From Actinomycetes bacterium (GTDB taxonomy: Bacteria; Actinomycetota; Acidimicrobiia; Acidimicrobiales; Palsa-688), in NCBI GenBank assembly GCA_021787365.1, contig JAJYMB010000128.1:43225-107224 (forward strand): DNA of 64,000 nucleotides, read 5' to 3'. Made by a program: the position numbers and the translations under genes. The notes under the pieces were generated by a model that ran no database searches, was not told the DNA's origin, and saw nothing but the letters and a program-made list of their open reading frames with translations. Of this stretch, positions 58,905-64,000 are shown piece by piece; the stretch's first letter is position 1; the number at the start of each line of letters is the position of its first letter.

Positions 58905-59785
58905 CAGGCCTCCTCGCGAACCTCGCCGTCACCGTCTCCGGTGCCGGCGTCTCCTGCCTCGGCATCATCAGCCTCGCCGGCCTCGGCATCATCAGCCTCG
59001 CCGGCCTCGGCATCAGCAGCCTCGCCGGCCTCGGCATCAGCGGTCTCGCCGGCCTCGCCACTTTCGCCCGCCCTTGTACCCTCGCCCGCCTCGGCCACAA
59101 CCTGGGCCTTGGCCGTGGGCGCTGCCGGTGCAGCGGCGAGAGCCGGCTCCTCCGCCGGCACTTCTGTCCATGTGCTGTCGCCGGGCAGGGTTTCCCGAGT
59201 GAACACGAGCCAGTCGGCGCACAGCACGTCATAAGCGGCCAGCTCGCCCGTGAGGACGACGTCCACCCAGGGGATGTTGCGGAAAGACTTGTAGGCCTTC
59301 TCGTCCTGGCGCGAGAGGACGACCATGGCCCGGCCCGTCACCCCGAGCGCTTCCAGGGCTGCCTGGGCTTGCTTGGTACTCGGAGCCTCGAAGGACCAAG
59401 CGTCCACAAGGGCGACACGCCCCGAAGCCGCCCGGTCGGACAGGGCGCCGCAGAGGGCTTGGCGGACCATCTTTTTCGGTGTGTGCTGCCGGTAGCTGCG
59501 TGGCTTGGGCCCGAGAGCGATGCCTCCGCCTTTGTAGTGCGGCGCGCGGAGGCTTCCCTGGCGGGCACGTCCCGTGCCCTTTTGCCTGTAGGGCTTGGCG
59601 CCGCCGCCGGCCACCTCGGCCCTCGTCCTCGTGTTGTGGGTACCGGAGCGGGCAGCAGCCAGCTGCGCCGTGACCACCTGATGGATGAGGGCGCCCTTGG
59701 CCTCGACCGAAAACCAGGCCGGGTCGAGCTCGGCGCTCCCCCTCACCGCTCCGCTCTGGGACCTCACGTCCGAGCGCACCGTCAC
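58904..59785 (-). CDS. rplD: 50S ribosomal protein L4 with repetitive acidic tail
   Basis: 293 residues against about 210. The core has [65 protein letters not shown], the tunnel loop, and ends near residue 215 ([14 protein letters not shown]). The tail contains about four 8-residue [12 protein letters not shown] units, encoded by 24-bp repeats at 58955-59055. In E. coli L4 also represses the S10 operon. The GTG start overlaps the rplC stop (GTGA). Confidence 0.95.
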   Translation of the reverse strand: MTVRSDVRSQSGAVRGSAELDPAWFSVEAKGALIHQVVTAQLAAARSGTHNTRTRAEVAGGGAKPYRQKGTGRARQGSLRAPHYKGGGIALGPKPRSYRQHTPKKMVRQALCGALSDRAASGRVALVDAWSFEAPSTKQAQAALEALGVTGRAMVVLSRQDEKAYKSFRNIPWVDVVLTGELAAYDVLCADWLVFTRETLPGDSTWTEVPAEEPALAAAPAAPTAKAQVVAEAGEGTRAGESGEAGETADAEAGEAADAEAGEADDAEAGEADDAEAGDAGTGDGDGEVREEA

Positions 59786-60438
59786 TTCGTACCGCCCTTC
59801 ACGGCTTCACGCACCAGCACGAGACCCCCACGGGGACCGGGCACGGAGCCCTTCACGAGCAACAGGTTGCGCTCGGCGTCAGCCGAGACCACTTCGAGGC
59901 TCAGGGTCGTGACCCGCTCGTTCCCCAAGCGGCCCGCCATGCGGCTCCCCTTGAAGACGCGAGCGGGCGTGGCACAGGCCCCGATCGAGCCCGGCGCGCG
60001 GTGGTGCTTGTGGTTTCCATGGCTCGCGCCTTGGCCCTTGAAGTTGTGCCGCTCCATGCCGCCGGCAAACCCACGGCCCTTGCTGGAGGCGGTCACGTCC
60101 ACCTTGTCGCCAGCGGAGTAAATATCGACTCCGATCTCCTGGCCCACGCTGTACTCACCGGCGTCGTCGACCCGGAGCTCGACCAGGCGGCGGCCCGGCT
60201 CCACGTTGACCTTCGCGTAGTGGCCGGCCAGCGGCTTGTTGAGGCGGCTGGCCTGGCGGGCGCCGTAGGTCACCTGGAGGGCGGAGTAGCCGTCGGGCTC
60301 AGGCGCCTTTACCTGGACGACCCTCACGGGTGCGACCCGGAGCACGGTGACCGCGACGAGACGCTGCTTGGCGTCCCAAACCTGGGTCATGCCGAGCTTC
60401 TCGCCTACGATCGCTTTCTTCGGGGCCTTGGCGGGCAT
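59782..60438 (-). CDS. rplC: 50S ribosomal protein L3
   Basis: 218 residues from the ATG at 60436-60438 ([35 protein letters not shown]), with a GAGGA site upstream; a GTG 11 codons earlier is less likely. [58 protein letters not shown] is the conserved loop reaching the peptidyl transferase centre. It is the first gene of this cluster; rpsJ, usually just upstream, is missing. Confidence 0.97.
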   Translation of the reverse strand: MPAKAPKKAIVGEKLGMTQVWDAKQRLVAVTVLRVAPVRVVQVKAPEPDGYSALQVTYGARQASRLNKPLAGHYAKVNVEPGRRLVELRVDDAGEYSVGQEIGVDIYSAGDKVDVTASSKGRGFAGGMERHNFKGQGASHGNHKHHRAPGSIGACATPARVFKGSRMAGRLGNERVTTLSLEVVSADAERNLLLVKGSVPGPRGGLVLVREAVKGGTK

Positions 60439-60471
60439 CTGTCCTCGTTCAAAAGGGTCCTGACGCGGCAC

Positions 60472-60561
60472 GCTCCGCTCGGGACCTACCCGGGCGGAGC
60501 TCGCTTAACTTTGTGCCGTGGTGTCCCTGCTCCAACCGCTGCTGGCTACAGGCGACCACGG
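60472..60561 (-). promoter_or_regulatory. Structured leader of the ribosomal protein operon
   Basis: Two stem-loops can form in the roughly 140-nt leader. One pairs CCGTGGT (60516-60522) with ACCACGG (60555-60561). The other pairs GCTCCGC (60472-60478) with GCGGAGC (60494-60500), with an inner CGGG/CCCG. The second ends 33 bp before the rplC ATG. This is where an autoregulatory ribosomal-protein binding site would be expected; no specific ligand can be named. Confidence 0.55.
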
Positions 60562-60583
60562 ACGTCGGTTAGACGGCTTGGAC

Positions 60584-60612
60584 AGTATAGCCAGAGCTGC
60601 CGCAAGTGCAAA
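60584..60612 (-). promoter_or_regulatory. Housekeeping promoter of the rplC operon
   Basis: On the coding strand the -35 TTTGCA (60607-60612) is separated by 17 nt from the -10 TATACT (60584-60589), a strong match to the group 1 sigma consensus. The start point would be near 60577, giving a leader of about 140 nt before the rplC ATG. Confidence 0.65.
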
Positions 60613-60665
60613 CCAGCTCTCGCTCCCGGCCCTCCGCGCTCAGGCGCTGCGGAGTAGGCCATAGG

Positions 60666-61901
60666 TCACCCTCTCCCATGGACGTAGCGGTCGAACCAGG
60701 GCCCCACGTCCCGTCCACACCAGCGCGCCATATGGTTGGCCAGGTCCTCCGAGCTCGCAGCCCTGCCCCTGTACGTGCCGTACCAGTCCGCCAACGCCGA
60801 GCGGAGCTGCGGCGCGCCGCCAGCCATGTACGCCAACCCAGCCAGCAGCCTGCTCCCCCCCAGGTAAGCCTCCCGAGGGGTGTGCCGGCTCCAGGGGTGC
60901 GGCGGGCAGAGCAGGGTGGGCGGTTCGTCCAGCCCGAGCTCCTCGGCTCCGTACCTGCCGACAGCCCGTCGGCTCGCCGTGGCCCAAGTCGCCATCGCCT
61001 CGTCGATCCAACCGTCCGAAGCCCGGGCGGGCTTCACTCCCCGCCCGAACCAGCTGTGGAAAACCTCGTGCTCCAGGGCATGGGGCGAGGACGTAGTGGC
61101 CCCGTCATACTCCATGCCCCGGTCGGAGCCCCAGACGACAGCCACGAAACGGCTGCTGTGGGCCCAGCGCCCGTAGCGGGCGGCGAAGTACGAGAGCCAG
61201 GCGGTGACGTCAGCGGCTGCCGAGTCGGCGGAGGCGGGGTCGGCCGCCGCTCCCGCTCCCGCCAGACAGGCCACCGTAACCGACATGGGTAGCCCTGCGA
61301 CCGATGTTTCGCGGCGGCGGAGGACCACCTCCTCGGCGGGGGCGAGCACGAGCAGGGGCGACAGAGCGGTGTAGCTGGGCGGGTAGCGGACCGACCACCG
61401 GCGGCCCGGCACTGCTTCGTTGATTTCGCCGTTGGCAAGCAGGACGTGGCGCCTTCCAGCCCCGGCGACCTCGACCGACAGCTCGATGGCGAGCCGGTCG
61501 TGGCACAGGTTGGCAGGTAGCCACATCTCGAGGTAACGGCCAGGCTCGAGGTCGGACATCCAAAGGTCCCAGCGGACGCCCTGGTCGGGCCACTCGAGGG
61601 CCTGGGCACCCGTCGCCTGGGGAGTGCCGAGCCGGTAGCGGAGCTCCAGGCGGTGCCTGCTGCCAGGGTCGCAAGCCACCTCCACGCACCGCATGCGCGC
61701 CTCGTAGCCGGCGCCCATGTCACGGTGCTCGAGGGCCTCGCCCGGGACCTCTGTCCCGTCGAACGAGGCGCTGTCGATGTCCTGGCGCAGGTCGAACGCG
61801 GGCCACCCTGCGTGCTGCTCCAGCGTCAGGTCCACCACGGCCGACACCTCGGCGAGCTGGGCTGCCAGGTCGAAGCGCACGGTGGCCGTGAGCCGCGCCA
61901 T
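60666..61901 (-). CDS. M1-like gluzincin metallopeptidase
   Basis: 411 residues from the ATG at 61899-61901. An N-terminal beta domain (about 1-190: TATVRFDLAAQLAEVSAVVDLTLEQ) precedes the zinc domain, where HEVFH is followed after 18 residues by the third ligand Glu in WIDEAMATW, the HExxH-x18-E spacing of family M1. The exopeptidase GAMEN motif is not evident, so aminopeptidase activity is uncertain. No signal peptide. In-frame GTG codons at 61931, 61937 and 61967 are alternative starts. Stands alone, divergent from the glycosyltransferase gene. Confidence 0.78.
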   Translation of the reverse strand: MARLTATVRFDLAAQLAEVSAVVDLTLEQHAGWPAFDLRQDIDSASFDGTEVPGEALEHRDMGAGYEARMRCVEVACDPGSRHRLELRYRLGTPQATGAQALEWPDQGVRWDLWMSDLEPGRYLEMWLPANLCHDRLAIELSVEVAGAGRRHVLLANGEINEAVPGRRWSVRYPPSYTALSPLLVLAPAEEVVLRRRETSVAGLPMSVTVACLAGAGAAADPASADSAAADVTAWLSYFAARYGRWAHSSRFVAVVWGSDRGMEYDGATTSSPHALEHEVFHSWFGRGVKPARASDGWIDEAMATWATASRRAVGRYGAEELGLDEPPTLLCPPHPWSRHTPREAYLGGSRLLAGLAYMAGGAPQLRSALADWYGTYRGRAASSEDLANHMARWCGRDVGPWFDRYVHGRG

Positions 61902-62063
61902 ATCTACGGGCACGACGGGCTGGCCGCCCACATGCACTGGTGGGGGGAGGGGGCTACTGTGCGGCACGCACAGCCAACGGTAGCCTCGGTACTGAAGCAG
62001 TTGAGCCGGCGAGCCGACTAGTAGTAGGTGGGAACTCGCCACCAGACGGCGAGAGGTAGCGCT

Positions 62064-62984
62064 ATGGCAAAAAGGGCGCAGCACGCTCACATCGGGGCGG
62101 GCCGCCGAGCGGTCACCGAACGTGCCCACCTGGCCCTGCTCGACGCCGAGCTCGACCTCACCGTCGTCGTCCCCTACTACAACCCGGGCAAGCTGCTCGT
62201 GCCCACCATAGAGCGTCTCCTCTCCGTGCTCGACGGCTCGGGGACGAGCTACGAGGTGATCGCTGTGTCCGACGGCTCGACCGACGGAAGCGACCAGGAG
62301 CTCGAGGAACTGGCCGCCACCAGGACAGAGCTGTCCAATGTCGTGCTCGCCAACAACCAGGGCAAGGGGGCTGCGCTCCGGGTCGGCCTGGCCAGGGGGA
62401 GAGGCCGCTACCTCGGCTTCATCGACGCCGACGGCGACTTGGACCCGGTCCTCTTGGAGTCGTTCCAAGCCATGGTGCGCCTCTATGGCCCCGACGTCAT
62501 CTTGGGCAGCAAGCGCCACCCCCTTTCCGAGGTGGAGTACCCACCCCTACGGCGCCTCTACTCGTGGGGCTACCAGCAGCTGGTCCGCCTCGGGTTCCGC
62601 CTCGACATCCGGGACACCCAGACCGGCATCAAGCTCGTCCGCCGCGACGTCCTGGCCGCGGTGCTGCCCCGCATGGTCGAGAAACGCTTCGCCTTCGACC
62701 TCGAGCTGTTCGTCATCGCCAGGCGCCTCGGCTACACGCGCTTCTTGGAGGCGCCCATCCGGCTCCGCCACCAGTTCACGAGCACCGTCTCGTGGCACGC
62801 CGTGTACCGGACGCTGCTCGACACGGCCGCCATCTGGTACAGGCTGCGCATCCTGCACTTCTACGACCGCGACCAGGCACCGGCCACACCCAGTGGGGAG
62901 AGGCTCCGCATCGACGCCGTCGTCGTCCGGGAGACCGCGGAGCGGGGCACAGACAAAGCCAGGGGTCGTCGAGCCGCCGGCTGA
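62064..62984 (+). CDS. Family 2 glycosyltransferase (polyprenyl-phosphate mannose/glucose synthase type)
   Basis: 306 residues. LTVVVPYYNPG, DGSTDGSDQELEEL, NNQGKGAALRVGLARGRGRYLGFIDADGDLDP (metal-binding DAD) and GSKRHPLSEVEYPPLRRLYSWGYQQL match the DPM1/GtrB branch of GT2, which moves a sugar from a nucleotide donor to polyprenyl phosphate. DTQTGIKLVRRDVLAAVLP and EKRFAFDLELFVIARRLGYT are further landmarks. No long C-terminal membrane anchor, so it is peripheral. GAGAGG site before the ATG. Confidence 0.87.
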   Translation: MAKRAQHAHIGAGRRAVTERAHLALLDAELDLTVVVPYYNPGKLLVPTIERLLSVLDGSGTSYEVIAVSDGSTDGSDQELEELAATRTELSNVVLANNQGKGAALRVGLARGRGRYLGFIDADGDLDPVLLESFQAMVRLYGPDVILGSKRHPLSEVEYPPLRRLYSWGYQQLVRLGFRLDIRDTQTGIKLVRRDVLAAVLPRMVEKRFAFDLELFVIARRLGYTRFLEAPIRLRHQFTSTVSWHAVYRTLLDTAAIWYRLRILHFYDRDQAPATPSGERLRIDAVVVRETAERGTDKARGRRAAG

Positions 62985-62994
62985 GCCGTCGGGC

Positions 62995-63480
62995 TCAATC
63001 TGGTTGGTCGAGGCCGAGCACGCGAAGCGACAGCTCCCGGTGCCCCCCCGGGAAGGTGAAGACCAAGCGTGTGGCACCGTCGGGACTCGTGCTGCACGCG
63101 GTCGCTTTCACCGAACCGCGCCGCATCGCCAGGGCCAAGGCCCCGACGTCACCGGGTACGGCGCTCCTTACGATTACGGCCGTCCCGTCCGCGAAGCGCA
63201 GCCGGGCCGCCCGTGGCACCGGTGCCGCCTCGATCGCCCTGGCTGGCACGCAACGTCGGACCAGCGGGTTGAGCCGGCACCATAGGCGGAGCGCGAGGTC
63301 GTTCATGCCGGCGCTGACCGTGCTCAGCATGGCCTCTATCTCCGATGCTTGGACGGGGTCGATGCCGGCCAAGTCGAGCGGGGGGCGCTCCCGACCTGTG
63401 CGGCGCGCCAAGTACCGGTGGCCCCCCATAGCCTGGCCGGGTCGCCCGGCACCCAGCTGCACACCTCTATTGTTCCCCAT
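62995..63480 (-). CDS. Hypothetical protein
   Basis: 161 residues from an ATG at 63478-63480. I do not recognise a family. A basic N-terminus (GAGRPGQAMGGHRYLARRTGRERP) precedes a helix (ASEIEAMLSTVSAGMNDLALRLWCRLNPLVRRCV) and a small beta domain (AARLRFADGTAVIVRS, ATRLVFTFPGGHRELSLRVLG). No signal peptide or membrane helix. It is divergent from the YjbR-like gene with only 34 bp between starts and no clear Shine-Dalgarno, so a later start (ATG at 63429 or GTG near 63462) is possible. Convergent with the glycosyltransferase, 10 bp apart. Confidence 0.5.
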   Translation of the reverse strand: MGNNRGVQLGAGRPGQAMGGHRYLARRTGRERPPLDLAGIDPVQASEIEAMLSTVSAGMNDLALRLWCRLNPLVRRCVPARAIEAAPVPRAARLRFADGTAVIVRSAVPGDVGALALAMRRGSVKATACSTSPDGATRLVFTFPGGHRELSLRVLGLDQPD

Positions 63481-63514
63481 CTCGCTTGCGGCCGCTCGCC
63501 CCGGGCCCAGGTTT

Positions 63515-64000
63515 ATGGTGGCCCGAGTGGTCACTGTCGACGACGTCCGCGCCATAGCGGGAGGGCTGCCGCGTTCGTACGAGGTCCTCGTCCGGGACAG
63601 GGTGAAGTTCCGGGTCGGGCGGTTGGTCTACCTGGCGTTCTCACGGGACGAGACCCTCATGGGCTTCGCCTTCCCGAAAGAGGAGCGCGAGCTGCTGGTC
63701 GCCTCTGACCCGGGCAAGTTTTTGATGCCTGTCGCCTCCGACATGGGTTACAACTGGGCGCGGTCGCGCCTGTCAGCCCTCGATTTCGACGAGATGCAGG
63801 AGCTGGTCCTCGGGGCCTGGCAGATGGTCGTGCCCAAGCGGGTGGCAGAAGAGCGCCTGGCGCATTGGCCTACCCAGACACCCTACGGTCGCAAGTGTCA
63901 AGGGCTTGTGGATAACTTTTTGCCATTGTCGTTGGCTCCTTCTTTCGAGTTGATAGGCGCGACGGGCTATGCCGCCGGCGCGGGCGGTCAGAGTGAGGTC
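63515..64000 (+). CDS. YjbR/MmcQ-like protein, cut by window end
   Basis: 162 codons are open to the last base. The first 110 or so resemble the MmcQ/YjbR small DNA-binding-like fold: VTVDDVRAIAGGLPRSYEVLVRDRVKFRVGRLVYLAFSRDETLMGFAFPKEERELLVASDPGKFLMP, then YNWARSRLSALDFDEMQELVLGAWQMVVPKRVAEE. Family members normally end about there. Beyond 63890 codon choice changes (TGT, CAA, TTT, TTG, TTC runs) and base composition becomes AT-richer, so the tail may be a read-through of a non-coding stretch with the stop outside the window. Function unknown. Confidence 0.65.
   Translation, partial: MVARVVTVDDVRAIAGGLPRSYEVLVRDRVKFRVGRLVYLAFSRDETLMGFAFPKEERELLVASDPGKFLMPVASDMGYNWARSRLSALDFDEMQELVLGAWQMVVPKRVAEERLAHWPTQTPYGRKCQGLVDNFLPLSLAPSFELIGATGYAAGAGGQSEV
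63907..63915 (-). other. Single DnaA-box-like sequence
   Basis: TGTGGATAA at 63907-63915 is the exact complement of the DnaA box TTATCCACA. It lies in the AT-richer stretch at the end of the YjbR-like frame. One box alone does not make an origin; more would have to lie beyond the window. Confidence 0.35.

Noticed and set aside
60439..60665. Hidden rpsJ upstream of rplC
   Set aside because: No S10 sequence is found in any frame; the interval is explained by a promoter and leader hairpins.

Overview
The window is about 64 kb of very GC-rich, densely packed chromosomal DNA from an actinobacterium. Supporting features are a ctaE-qcrCAB cytochrome bcc/aa3 block, a GlgM/GlgC-type glucan pair, a group II truncated haemoglobin, a DUF732-type lipoprotein, an F420-type luciferase-like oxidoreductase, zinc-containing (C+) S4, S14, L24 and L36, many GTG/TTG starts, 1-4 nt stop/start overlaps and apparent leaderless promoters. 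A deep branch such as Acidimicrobiia is my guess; the sequence does not prove it. No tRNA, rRNA, CRISPR array, transposase or phage gene was found.

Layout. 1-6 kb: end of an aldo/keto reductase, a DUF885 metallopeptidase-like protein, MscL with a zinc knuckle, a secreted protein, pirin and a lipid-kinase-like protein. 6.1-11.2 kb: a metal ABC importer (binding protein, ATPase, two permeases) with a Fur-family regulator, controlled by a perfect 27-bp palindrome that overlaps the promoter. 11.3-13.6 kb: a pseudokinase paired with a zinc-ribbon/FHA-like protein, followed by a ten-copy 13-bp tandem repeat. 13.8-20.5 kb: lipoprotein, truncated haemoglobin, GH15 enzyme, FtsX, FtsE, GlgM, GlgC. 20.5-24.6 kb: QcrB, QcrA, QcrC, CtaE. 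24.7-25.9 kb: QueF and a VUT-family queuosine-precursor transporter.

25.9-60.6 kb is the ribosomal protein super-cluster, read right to left and split in two. The S10/spc part (rplC to rplO, secY, adk, map) lies at 60.4-47.8 kb and the alpha part (rpmJ, rpsM, rpsK, rpsD, rpoA, rplQ, truA) at 29.7-25.9 kb. Between map and rpmJ, where infA normally sits, is an 18-kb nucleoside uptake and breakdown island: a BMP-family binding protein with a NupOPQ-type ABC importer, cytidine deaminase, pyrimidine-nucleoside phosphorylase, dihydropyrimidinase, a luciferase-like flavoenzyme, purine nucleoside phosphorylase, a PGM2-like pentose mutase candidate, pseudouridine-5'-phosphate glycosidase, uracil phosphoribosyltransferase, deoxyribose-phosphate aldolase, an aldehyde dehydrogenase and a catalytically empty half aldehyde dehydrogenase. 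Together these would import nucleosides, cleave them, salvage or open the bases, and convert (deoxy)ribose-1-phosphate to glyceraldehyde-3-phosphate plus acetate. rpsJ and infA are missing from their usual places.

60.7-64 kb: an M1-like peptidase, a family 2 glycosyltransferase, a hypothetical protein and the start of a YjbR/MmcQ-like gene cut by the window end.

Five genes (metal-binding protein, lipoprotein, glgC, queF, deoC) have a TAnnnT hexamer exactly 6 nt before the start codon, the geometry of leaderless transcription.
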